64,000 nucleotides of DNA, from positions 62,001 to 126,000 of the forward strand of contig JBNKWQ010000046.1 in assembly GCA_050299855.1 (NCBI GenBank). The letters run 5' to 3'. Of this stretch, positions 8,114-16,123 are shown piece by piece. The first letter of the stretch is position 1; each line of letters opens with the position of its first letter. Below the pieces are notes generated by a model, which saw nothing but the letters and a program-made list of their open reading frames with translations, was not told where the DNA came from and did no database searches. Source of the DNA: Hahella sp050299855 (GTDB lineage Bacteria; Pseudomonadota; Gammaproteobacteria; Pseudomonadales; Oleiphilaceae). Made by a program: the position numbers and the translations under genes.

Positions 8114-8131
8114 TGTGTACAGTTGTTCACT
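8114..8131. promoter_or_regulatory. Putative DesT-like operator, site 3
   Basis: TGTGTACAGTTGTTCACT, the same palindrome pattern as site 2 with one base change in the outer arm, begins exactly 40 bases after site 2 and 43 bases before the reductase start. Two repressor dimers could bind on nearly the same face of the helix. Confidence 0.6.
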
Positions 8132-8156
8132 AAATATACCCTTAGCAGGCCGAAAA

Positions 8157-9413
8157 ATGAAAACATATCCTTTGAAATCGTTCTCAGACTTTTTCTGGTC
8201 GCCGTTGAACCTAAGTCGGACTACAGAATGGGTTCGCCATATATTCCCATTGCCGGGATCGGAGTTCTGGCAGCGAGACGGCGAATTGCAGCGAAACCTT
8301 GATTTGATTCTGGGTGCAATCGATTCGAGCTGGAGATTCCGGCAGCTGACTGCAGAAGTTATCGATATTATTCAGGAAACACCTAATACCCGAAGCTTTA
8401 TCCTAAGACCCGGTGCATTTTGGCAAGGCTTTGTGGCAGGGCAGTATATTCCGGTTTACCTGGAAATTGATGGTGTGCTGGTGCGGCGATTCTATTCGCT
8501 ATCTTCCTCAGAACAAACCTTTGAGCACCAGGGACTCATCGGTATTACCGTCAGGGAGCATGAGCAGGGGCGTTTGTCTCCGCAGTTACACCGGCAGTTA
8601 TACAAGGGCAGTGTTGTTCGAATTGGACAAGCCTGTGGCCAGTTTGTGCTGCCGGATTATTCCGCATCCCTAGGTTCAGATCAGACGCTTCCACAGAAGC
8701 TACTTATGATTGCTGCAGGCAGTGGTATCACGCCGATGTTATCAATGTTGCAAAGCCTTGCCGGAAATCTTCCCCCTGGCTTCGACAACTGCACCGATAA
8801 AATTCCGTCAGTCACCCTTATCTACTATGTGAGGACGGAACAGGATGTTATCGCTATGCAACGACTGGCGACTCTTAAATCCACAATGCCGGGTTTGACA
8901 GTTCGAATTCATCTGACTTCGACGGAAGGCCGAGTGTCTGTCAGCCAGTTACAGAATGACTGTCTTGATATCTCCTCACGCTGCCTTTATCTCTGCGGGC
9001 CGGAAGGATTTATGGACACGGTTGTCGCTCATGTGCAGGCATTAGGGATGGAACGTTCTGCCATTAGGCTGGAGAGCTTTGGAGCAGGCTCTGTCACAAA
9101 GTCGGCTATATCAACTGATGCTTTAGCAGCAATGAAAGAAGGCCGTCAGGAGGCTAGTGGAGTCGTCCGCTTTACACGCTCAGGAACAGAGGCACTTTCT
9201 GCCGGGCAAAATACACTTCTCGAACTGGCCGAGCTGGCCGGTCTCAAACCCAAACATGGTTGCCGAGCAGGAATCTGTCATGAATGTACCTGTTCCACTT
9301 CCGGTGGTCGGGTGGTCAACCGTCTTACCGGAGAGCTGGTGCCTGAAGAACAGCAGCAGGTACAGGCATGCATATCCATTCCCCTTGGGGACCTTGCAGT
9401 AAGTAATTGGTAA
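8157..9413 (+). CDS. Ferredoxin-type reductase, electron donor to the desaturase (DesC-like)
   Basis: 418 residues from the ATG at 8157. Order of domains: FAD-binding barrel with RRFYSLSS, NAD(P)H-binding domain with IAAGSGITPMLSML and LYLCGPEGFMD, and a C-terminal plant-type [2Fe-2S] ferredoxin domain with C-R-A-G-I-C-H-E-C plus a distal Cys in VQACIS. It takes electrons from NAD(P)H and passes them to the iron desaturase coded 12 bases downstream. The short gap shows one operon. Control by the divergent TetR regulator is inferred from the operators. Confidence 0.9.
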   Translation: MKTYPLKSFSDFFWSPLNLSRTTEWVRHIFPLPGSEFWQRDGELQRNLDLILGAIDSSWRFRQLTAEVIDIIQETPNTRSFILRPGAFWQGFVAGQYIPVYLEIDGVLVRRFYSLSSSEQTFEHQGLIGITVREHEQGRLSPQLHRQLYKGSVVRIGQACGQFVLPDYSASLGSDQTLPQKLLMIAAGSGITPMLSMLQSLAGNLPPGFDNCTDKIPSVTLIYYVRTEQDVIAMQRLATLKSTMPGLTVRIHLTSTEGRVSVSQLQNDCLDISSRCLYLCGPEGFMDTVVAHVQALGMERSAIRLESFGAGSVTKSAISTDALAAMKEGRQEASGVVRFTRSGTEALSAGQNTLLELAELAGLKPKHGCRAGICHECTCSTSGGRVVNRLTGELVPEEQQQVQACISIPLGDLAVSNW

Positions 9414-9425
9414 AGGACATTAGCT

Positions 9426-10685
9426 ATGGTCAAATCAGCACTTGGTCTATTGAACCAAGCCCGGAACAGGGCTGTTAAATCGCTGGCATCATTGCCTGCG
9501 CCGCATGATGAGCGGGTTCCGCTGTCCCTTGATTTTGAGGCCTTTGGGGCGGCTCTGGATCAACTCCGCCAGGACTGTCTGAATGACCTAGGGCAGCGGG
9601 ATGCCGACTATTTGAGAGGAATTGTGCGTCAGCAGCGGCAAGCCGAAATTACCGGTCGTGCGCTGATTCACTTCAGCCTCACGCCCGTATCCTGGTCTGC
9701 TGGTGTGGCACTGCTTGCCGTCGCCAAAATTGTTGAGAATATGGAGATTGGCCACAATGTGATGCATGGCCAATACGACTGGATGAACGACCCTGATTTT
9801 CATTCCCAAAGCTATGACTGGGACACGGTTTGTGATTCGGACTCCTGGCGTAAAACCCATAACTATGAGCACCATACCTACACTAATATTCTTGGCAAGG
9901 ATCGCGACTATGGCTATGCGTTGCTGAGACTTTCAGACGACGAACCCTGGAAACCCTGGCATTTGTTCCAGTTTGCCAACTATGTATTGCTGTCGGGACT
10001 GTTTGAATGGGGGGTGGGCTTACATGAACTTGAGTTTGAAAAGCTGCGTTCCGGTGAAGTGATGCTGCAGGAAAAACTGCCGTTTCTTAAGCAATTCTTC
10101 AAAAAGGCCGGCAAACAAGTGGTCAAGGATTATGTTGTATTTCCGGTACTTGCCGGCCCCTTTGCACTGAAGGTTTTGGCTGGCAATGCGGTGGCAAATC
10201 TGGGACGTAATCTCTGGGCTTCTACCATTATCTTCTGTGGGCACTTTACCGAAGGAGCGCAAACTTTCCACGAGCAGGACTGTGAGAATGAAAGCCGCAG
10301 CCAGTGGTATTACCGCCAGTTGCTCGGCTCCAGTAACTTTACTGGTGGGAGGTGGCTGCATCTGTTGAGTGGTCATCTGAGTTATCAGATTGAGCATCAT
10401 CTGTTTCCGGATATTCCCGCCCATCGCTATCCGGAACTGGCACCCAAAGTGCGGCAGATTTGCGAGAACTATGGTATACCCTACAACACTGGTCCATTTG
10501 CTCAGCAGTTTAAAAGCGTTCTGGTCAGAATTGCCCGGGGGTCTCTCCCTGCCAAAACTGCTGTGGATGTTTCAACTGTCAAAACACTGGTACAACGGTT
10601 ATCGGATGTCACCCATGAAAAAGTCCCGTTCGTCAGGTTCGCCCGCAGATTCGCACGCAGTGAAGACCTCGCGCAAGCTGCTTGA
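9426..10685 (+). CDS. Membrane fatty acid desaturase (DesB-like)
   Basis: 419 residues. All three histidine boxes are present: HNVMH (110-114), HNYEHH (145-150) and QIEHH (to His325). They bind the di-iron centre in membrane desaturases. Hydrophobic segments lie between boxes. It introduces double bonds into saturated acyl chains under aerobic conditions, adjusting membrane fluidity. It forms an operon with the reductase 12 bases upstream. In Pseudomonas the equivalent DesB acts on acyl-CoA; the exact substrate here is not visible. Confidence 0.93.
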   Translation: MVKSALGLLNQARNRAVKSLASLPAPHDERVPLSLDFEAFGAALDQLRQDCLNDLGQRDADYLRGIVRQQRQAEITGRALIHFSLTPVSWSAGVALLAVAKIVENMEIGHNVMHGQYDWMNDPDFHSQSYDWDTVCDSDSWRKTHNYEHHTYTNILGKDRDYGYALLRLSDDEPWKPWHLFQFANYVLLSGLFEWGVGLHELEFEKLRSGEVMLQEKLPFLKQFFKKAGKQVVKDYVVFPVLAGPFALKVLAGNAVANLGRNLWASTIIFCGHFTEGAQTFHEQDCENESRSQWYYRQLLGSSNFTGGRWLHLLSGHLSYQIEHHLFPDIPAHRYPELAPKVRQICENYGIPYNTGPFAQQFKSVLVRIARGSLPAKTAVDVSTVKTLVQRLSDVTHEKVPFVRFARRFARSEDLAQAA

Positions 10686-11676
10686 ACTCCACGTTGAGCA
10701 TGAACTCGCGTCCTTCACGCCAGAGGCACTGCTGGCGTGGATGCGTCGAGAAGTTCCTGAAGTGTTTACCTGGCTGGAAGATATGCCGATGAGCAGACTC
10801 GTTTCTTCTCAGCAGGTTAAAGCAGTCATTCAAGAAAATGTAGTTGACATGGATGTACCTGGAGCCGTTGCAGAGATTGCCGGCGAGGCTGCAACGCGCT
10901 TGTTTACTTCTGAGCAACATAGTAACACCAGGTTGAAGGAAATATTAACCGGCAAGCAGTTTGAGGAATTTATCGACAAACTGCTGGAATTGCAGGAACA
11001 GCGCCAGAAAGGACTCAACACCTTGGTTGACCTGCCCATCTACCAGGAACTTATTTCAGATGTGCTCTATCAAGCGATTGTCCGCTATATTTATGACACC
11101 AACATCCTCAGTAAGAACGTGCCGGGCGTGGCCTCCATGTTGAAAATGGGGAGGCGTGTAGTTAACAAAACTGTTCCCAAACTGGAAGGCGCGGTGGAAG
11201 AAAGCGTCAAAAGCTATATTACGACCAACCTCGGTTTTATCCTGCATAAGAGCAAGTATTTTCTCGAAGAATCTCTGACCGACGAGCAGTTGAAGGCATC
11301 CGCGATGGATCTGTGGGATATGATGGAGAACAGATCGTTGGGTGAGATTCAGCAGGGCATGGATTCGCTGGATTTATCCGAGTTTGTGGTGTTGGGTTAT
11401 GAGTTCTGGTTGCGTTTTCGGCAATCGCTCTATTTCCGGAAAAGTTATGAGTTGATCGTTGACTATCTGTTCGAACGTTATGGTGATCAGCCCTTCAGCG
11501 TGCTGCTGGAGGACTTTGCCATCACGCCAGAACGCATACTCACCGAGGCCGAACGCTTTGCTCCACAAATTCTTATTGTGCTGAGGGAAAGCGGCCAGCT
11601 GGAAGGTATTATACGCCGCCGTCTGGAAACCTTTTATGGTTCCGATAAGGCGTTGAAATGCCTGAGTGACGGCTAA
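10615..11676 (+). CDS. Conserved protein of unknown function, translationally overlapping the desaturase
   Basis: 353 residues if it starts at the ATG at 10615; ATG at 10606 is possible, and ATG at 10741 would avoid overlap. With the early start the gene overlaps the end of the desaturase by about 70 bases in another frame. The protein is predominantly helical and charged (for example LLELQEQRQKGLNTLVDLPI), without signal peptide or clear transmembrane helices. I do not recognise a domain. Its coupling to the desaturase operon suggests a role linked to fatty acid or membrane homeostasis, but this is only context. Confidence 0.7.
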   Translation: MKKSRSSGSPADSHAVKTSRKLLELHVEHELASFTPEALLAWMRREVPEVFTWLEDMPMSRLVSSQQVKAVIQENVVDMDVPGAVAEIAGEAATRLFTSEQHSNTRLKEILTGKQFEEFIDKLLELQEQRQKGLNTLVDLPIYQELISDVLYQAIVRYIYDTNILSKNVPGVASMLKMGRRVVNKTVPKLEGAVEESVKSYITTNLGFILHKSKYFLEESLTDEQLKASAMDLWDMMENRSLGEIQQGMDSLDLSEFVVLGYEFWLRFRQSLYFRKSYELIVDYLFERYGDQPFSVLLEDFAITPERILTEAERFAPQILIVLRESGQLEGIIRRRLETFYGSDKALKCLSDG

Positions 11677-11702
11677 CCCCAATTCTTACTGATGAGCAGA
11701 TC

Positions 11703-12608
11703 CTAAGGAATATTCTGACCGGCAGAGGCTTGATATATCTGAAACCAGGCCTCTCTGGGTATTCGTAGTTGTTCCGCTGCCAGGGCACTTTTCAGACGTG
11801 CCATAGAACCGCTGCCGATGATGGGAAGGATGTTGGCTGGATGCGTCAGCAGCCAGGCGAGGGCGACCTTATCAAGATGTGCACCACCAAGCATCTTGCC
11901 AACAGACTCCAAAGCGGTCCTTACGTGCATGGTTCTGTTGGTGGTATCACTGAATAAGCGACCCCCGGCAAGACTCGACCAAGCCATGGGGCAACGTCTT
12001 AGCTGTTGAGCCTGATCCAGTGTGCCGTCTGTGAAGGGCGGCAGATGCATGACTGAAACTTCTACCTGATTTGTCACCAGGGGACTATCCAGTCGGGACT
12101 GCAGCAGCTCAAATTGGTAGGGGGTAAAATTGGAAACGCCAAAATATTTTACTTTGCCGCTGGCTTTCAGCTGGCTGAAGGCGTCAGCAATTTCATCGGC
12201 GTCCATCAATGGGTCGGGACGGTGAATCAGTAAAATATCGAGATAATCGGTATGCAGCTCTTTTAAGGAATTTTCGGCAGAGCGGATAATGTGGTCTTTC
12301 GAAGTGTTATACGCTTTGGTCTTATGTTGCGGCCGGTTAGGGGAAACCAGCTGAATACCGCACTTGCTGATCAGTTCTATCTTTTCTCTTAGATGTGGCG
12401 CTTGTTTAAGCGCTTTACCGAAAATAGTCTCACAGGTGTAGTCACCATAGACATCGGCATGATCATGGGTCGTTAAGCCCGCAGCCAGACAGTCCTCAAT
12501 ACGCTGTTGTACTTCATCAGCCGAAAAATTCCATTCCGCCAGCCGCCACCAGCCGTAGATAAATCGTGACAGGGATGGTCCCTGTTCACAGAGTTTCAGT
12601 CTTTGCAT
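11703..12608 (-). CDS. Aldo/keto reductase family oxidoreductase (YdhF-like)
   Basis: 301 residues from the ATG at 12608, which has AGGGAG upstream; a 47-residue N-terminal extension in the same frame looks like non-coding sequence. Family motifs: DHADVYGDY (catalytic Asp/Tyr), catalytic Lys in LISKCG, IHRPDPLMD, YFGVSNF, and IIGSGSMARL for NADPH binding. An (alpha/beta)8-barrel cytoplasmic NADPH-dependent carbonyl reductase; the natural substrate is unknown. It is convergent with the preceding conserved unknown. Confidence 0.9.
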   Translation of the reverse strand: MQRLKLCEQGPSLSRFIYGWWRLAEWNFSADEVQQRIEDCLAAGLTTHDHADVYGDYTCETIFGKALKQAPHLREKIELISKCGIQLVSPNRPQHKTKAYNTSKDHIIRSAENSLKELHTDYLDILLIHRPDPLMDADEIADAFSQLKASGKVKYFGVSNFTPYQFELLQSRLDSPLVTNQVEVSVMHLPPFTDGTLDQAQQLRRCPMAWSSLAGGRLFSDTTNRTMHVRTALESVGKMLGGAHLDKVALAWLLTHPANILPIIGSGSMARLKSALAAEQLRIPREAWFQIYQASAGQNIP

Positions 12609-12945
12609 CGTGCTCTTAGCTCCCTGAAGAGTTAATGGAATATTGCCGGGACTTTCCAGTATAGCCAGTTGTGACTGCAGCTGGGCAATTGAATGTGTAA
12701 CAAATTCTAACACCAGTGCTGAATTGGGAGACGGTATCTGACCTCCCATGTATTCAGGATACTCAGGAATACACTGATGGGGCTTTGGCTGAAAGTATAA
12801 AAGTTGGAAGTATAAAAGCTGGGATTATAGAAAGAGTAACAACCGAATATTTCGTTTTAAAAAACTGAATTGTGTTAGCACCAGTATTATCGATAACCTT
12901 ATGGACCGGCTTAATAACATGATGCACCACTAGTGCAGGTATACC
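12609..12945. other. Divergent intergenic region with 15-bp tandem repeat
   Basis: 337 bases between the reductase and the MFS gene. Contains two tandem 15-bp units (AAGTATAAAAGYTGG) at 12793-12807 and 12808-12822 differing at one base. Otherwise AT-rich, with no gene seen. Confidence 0.5.
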
Positions 12946-14232
12946 ATGCCCGCCCAATCCACTGATCGATCAACTGCTCAGGGCTCCTCTCTGAAAGTCG
13001 CTTTATTGCTGGCCTCGGCGGTAGCCCTTGGGCCATTTACCATTGATACCTATTTACCTGCGTTTCCTCAAATTGCGGCAGATATTGGCGTGGGCATACA
13101 TCAGGTATCCCTGACGATCAGTGTTTATATGTTTACCCTGGCGTTCGGTCAACTGGTCGGTGGTCCATTGTCCGACCGCTTCGGCAGGATGCCGGTGATG
13201 ATGATCGGGTTGGCGATTTATATTGTCGCCAGTCTGATGTTGTCACTAAGTGATTCTCTGGATGCATTGATTTTCTGGCGGGTCTTGCAGGCATTCGGAG
13301 GTGGCTGGACGTCCGTCACTGTGCCTGCCATTGTCAGGGACCGTTGCGAGGGGCTGGAAGCGGCCCGCCTTTATTCCATGATCGGCCTGATTATGGTGAT
13401 TGCACCGGCCATCGCCCCAACAGTTGGAAGCACCATTCTTACCGTATCAAGCTGGCGGGGTGTTTTTGTCTTTCTGTCTGTATATGCCGCGCTGGTGGGT
13501 GTCTGGCTCTGGTTTGGGCTCTTTTCAAAAAATGACAGCCGCAAAACCGGAAAGACTGAAATGGAAAGTAAGGCTCAGGCAACGGCAGCAGCGTCTGTAT
13601 CGGCTTCTCAACCGGATAACATACGGAGACGGTACCTGAGCGTGCTTAAACAGCCAATGGCGTTAAGGTTTATCGTTATTCAGGCAATGGTCTTCAGCGT
13701 GATGCTTATTTTTCTGACCCATGCCTCATTTATTTATCAGCAATGGTTCGGACTGTCGGCTTACGCATTCTCAATATTGTTCGCCGGGAATATCATGGTT
13801 ATGGCATCCATGAATGTTATCGGACGGCGGTTGCTGGCAAAGTTTCAACCGGTGCAGATTGTCAAACTGGCTGTGGCCATGCAGGCCCTGTCGGTGTTAG
13901 TCCTGGTTGGGATCGTATTGACGGAAGCCGGTCTGGTGTTTTTCGCGCCGGCCCTGATGTTTTCGGTAGGGTCCCTGGGTGCGGTGGCTCCTAATATCCA
14001 GGCCAGTTACATGCAGTTTTTTAGCCGGAATAGTGGCACGGCCTCTGCTCTGCTGGGTGCTATTCCCATGACGATCACCGGCCTGATAAGCGCCTTTTCC
14101 ACTTGGTTGTCAGATGACACCCTGAACCCTATAGTTTTGCTGATGCTGGTTTGTGTTGTTCTGGGTCTTGGTCTGGTATGGCGTGCTCCGATGATATTGC
14201 GAAAACTACAGGCAGACTCTTCCAGGCGTTGA
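12946..14232 (+). CDS. MFS multidrug efflux transporter, Bcr/CflA family
   Basis: 428 residues with twelve hydrophobic segments and a charged central loop (about residues 200-225). The N-terminus TIDTYLPAFPQIAADIG is the hallmark of Bcr/CflA proteins, and the loop GGPLSDRFGRMPVMMIG is the MFS motif A. Such proteins are proton antiporters in the inner membrane exporting bicyclomycin, chloramphenicol or sulfonamides and sometimes cysteine. The actual substrate cannot be read. Confidence 0.9.
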   Translation: MPAQSTDRSTAQGSSLKVALLLASAVALGPFTIDTYLPAFPQIAADIGVGIHQVSLTISVYMFTLAFGQLVGGPLSDRFGRMPVMMIGLAIYIVASLMLSLSDSLDALIFWRVLQAFGGGWTSVTVPAIVRDRCEGLEAARLYSMIGLIMVIAPAIAPTVGSTILTVSSWRGVFVFLSVYAALVGVWLWFGLFSKNDSRKTGKTEMESKAQATAAASVSASQPDNIRRRYLSVLKQPMALRFIVIQAMVFSVMLIFLTHASFIYQQWFGLSAYAFSILFAGNIMVMASMNVIGRRLLAKFQPVQIVKLAVAMQALSVLVLVGIVLTEAGLVFFAPALMFSVGSLGAVAPNIQASYMQFFSRNSGTASALLGAIPMTITGLISAFSTWLSDDTLNPIVLLMLVCVVLGLGLVWRAPMILRKLQADSSRR

Positions 14233-14349
14233 AGCAGGAACAGGTGGCGCAATTGGCCTTCTTATCCTGGCTATTCGCTGAGTGACTACGATTTGCTGAT
14301 CCGCTAGGGTGAAAAGCATTTAATAATATACAAGACTGGAGACTTGATT

Positions 14350-15141
14350 ATGGATCTTGGAATGCGAGGCAAAACACTGATGGTTGCCGCTGCCAGCTCA
14401 GGTTTGGGATATGCCATCGCCAGACAGTGTGCACTGGAAGGAGCCAGAGTGTCCATTATGAGTCGTTCTGTTGAAGGGATTGAGGCTGCGGCGGAGCGTC
14501 TTCGGCAGGAAACTGGTGCCGAAATATTGGCAATGTCGGTAGATGCCCGCGACCCTGAAGGTATTACCAGGTGGTTCGACAACACTGTCGCCAAGCTGGG
14601 AGCCCCTTCGGGATTGCTGGTAAATGCCGGCGGCCCGCCAGCGGGGCAATTTGCAGATTTTGATGATGCTGCCTGGCAGTCGGCATTTGAGCTAACCCTG
14701 ATGAGCACCGTGAGGATGATTCGCGCTGCACTGCCATTGATGCAACAAAACGGGGGCGGCAGTATTGTGGCCATTACCTCTTCTTCCGTTAAGGAGCCCA
14801 TCAATATGCTGCTGCTGTCTAACGTGATGCGAACCGGGGTGACCAGTCTGGTTAAAAGTTTGTCGCAGCAATATGCCGCTCAGGGTATTCGCTTGAATAC
14901 GGTGATACCTGGCCGCATCGACACACCTAGGGTGCAGTCACTGGATCAGACTGCTGCAGGGAAGAAGGGAATCAGTGTAGATGCACAGAAGTCGGCTTCC
15001 CAAGCCAGCATTCCTCTGGGGCGCTATGGTGAACCGGAAGAGTTTGCCCGGGCTGCCTGTTTTCTGCTGTCCGATGCAGCCAGTTATATCACCGGCTCGG
15101 CACTGGTGGTGGATGGTGGCACCATGAAATCGCTGTTTTAG
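14350..15141 (+). CDS. SDR-family NAD(P)-dependent oxidoreductase
   Basis: 263 residues from the ATG at 14350 (GGAGA 7 bases upstream). The cofactor loop is AAASSGLGYAIA, with NAGGPPAG in place of NNAG-x-G. The catalytic Tyr-x3-Lys is unusual: where YxxxK is expected the sequence reads NMLLLSNVMRTGVTSLVKSL, so the tyrosine is absent (the usual Tyr aligns with Asn or Ser). The PGRIDTPR and ITGSALVVDGG motifs are normal. This pattern (SSVKEP, LSNVMR) occurs in a branch of SDRs annotated as 3-oxoacyl-ACP reductase-like; activity is uncertain. Confidence 0.85.
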   Translation: MDLGMRGKTLMVAAASSGLGYAIARQCALEGARVSIMSRSVEGIEAAAERLRQETGAEILAMSVDARDPEGITRWFDNTVAKLGAPSGLLVNAGGPPAGQFADFDDAAWQSAFELTLMSTVRMIRAALPLMQQNGGGSIVAITSSSVKEPINMLLLSNVMRTGVTSLVKSLSQQYAAQGIRLNTVIPGRIDTPRVQSLDQTAAGKKGISVDAQKSASQASIPLGRYGEPEEFARAACFLLSDAASYITGSALVVDGGTMKSLF

Positions 15142-15358
15142 CGGCATTTTTATGGATATTCAAATGCCGGTGATGGATGGCATGGACGTGTTGCACCAGT
15201 TAAGGGAGGAAGGGTACAGGCAACCGGTTTATATGCTGTCCGGCAATGTCTCTATCGCTGATATGGAGGCTTCAATTCAGGCCGGCGCTGACGGGCATCT
15301 ATGTAAACCCGTCCGCCGGGATGAGCTGCGCCAGGTGTTGTTCAGGCACCTGGGCTGA
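15140..15358 (+). pseudogene. Response-regulator receiver fragment
   Basis: About 69 residues forming only the second half of a receiver domain. It starts abruptly at the phosphoacceptor motif (MDIQMPVMDGMDVL), followed by the conserved Ser (YMLSGN), the Lys (CKPV) and the last helix. The first half, with the acidic metal-binding pair, is absent: the frame upstream runs straight into the end of the SDR gene. No ribosome binding site precedes the internal ATG at 15152. Probably the severed tail of a hybrid sensor kinase or response regulator left by a deletion. Not expected to fold as a receiver. Confidence 0.8.
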
Positions 15359-15360
15359 AT

Positions 15361-16023
15361 TTATTTCGTCCCGTAAATACGGTCCCCTGCGTCGCCTACA
15401 CCTGGGCGTATATAGGCGTGTTCATCAAGGTGACTGTCGATCACTCCTGCAAAAATAGGCACGTCCGGATGTTCTTCCCGGAATAGCTTGATCCCTTCAG
15501 GCGCTGCAAACAGGCAGATAAATCGAATATCCGTGGCACCCATATCCTTGATTTTATAGACCGCCGCTGTCGCAGAGTGGCCGGTGGCCAGCATCGGATC
15601 CACACAGATGATGGTGCGCTGATCCAGGTCAGGTGGCATTTTGACGTAGTATTCGATTGGGCGTTTGGTTTGAGGATCTCTGTACAGGCCAATATGTCCG
15701 ACTCGGGCAGACGGGGATAATTGCAGCACTCCTTCGGTCATGCCGTTGCCCGCCCTCATGATAGTGACCACACACATTTTTTTCCCTTTGAGGGTTGGAC
15801 TCTGGGTCGTTTCCAGTGGTGTTTCCACTTCGACCAATTCTGTCTCTAGATCTCTGGTGGCTTCATAACCAATCAGTATTCCCAGCTCCTCCACTAACAT
15901 GCGGAATTCCCGGGTGGGAGTATTCTTATCGCGCAGGCTGGTAAGTTTGTGTTGTACGAAGGGGTGATTGACCTGATAAACACCAGGGAATTTTTCAATC
16001 AGGGAGGTTGGCACCATATGCAT
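15361..16023 (-). CDS. Uracil phosphoribosyltransferase of the URC cluster (Urc6-like)
   Basis: 220 residues. UPRT motifs: MRAGNGMTEGVL, the PRPP loop IICVDPMLATGHSATAA, and the uracil-binding tail GVIDSHLDEHAYIRPGVGDAGDRIYGTK. It makes UMP from uracil and PRPP in the cytoplasm. It differs clearly from the second UPRT at 19399 (for example FPGVYQVNHPFVQHKL and a longer loop around residue 65). It is the last gene of a leftward set with Urc4- and Urc1-like genes. In the URC pathway of the yeast Lachancea kluyveri UPRT supplies the first step, so this paralogue is probably catabolic. Confidence 0.92.
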   Translation of the reverse strand: MHMVPTSLIEKFPGVYQVNHPFVQHKLTSLRDKNTPTREFRMLVEELGILIGYEATRDLETELVEVETPLETTQSPTLKGKKMCVVTIMRAGNGMTEGVLQLSPSARVGHIGLYRDPQTKRPIEYYVKMPPDLDQRTIICVDPMLATGHSATAAVYKIKDMGATDIRFICLFAAPEGIKLFREEHPDVPIFAGVIDSHLDEHAYIRPGVGDAGDRIYGTK

Positions 16024-16123
16024 GCTCTCTTATCGTTGAAATCCAAAATTTATCTTCCCGCGTCAAAAGTAACGGATAGCTATTGCTGGCGGTTATCTGC
16101 TGCTACTTGTGAATCTGGTCCGG

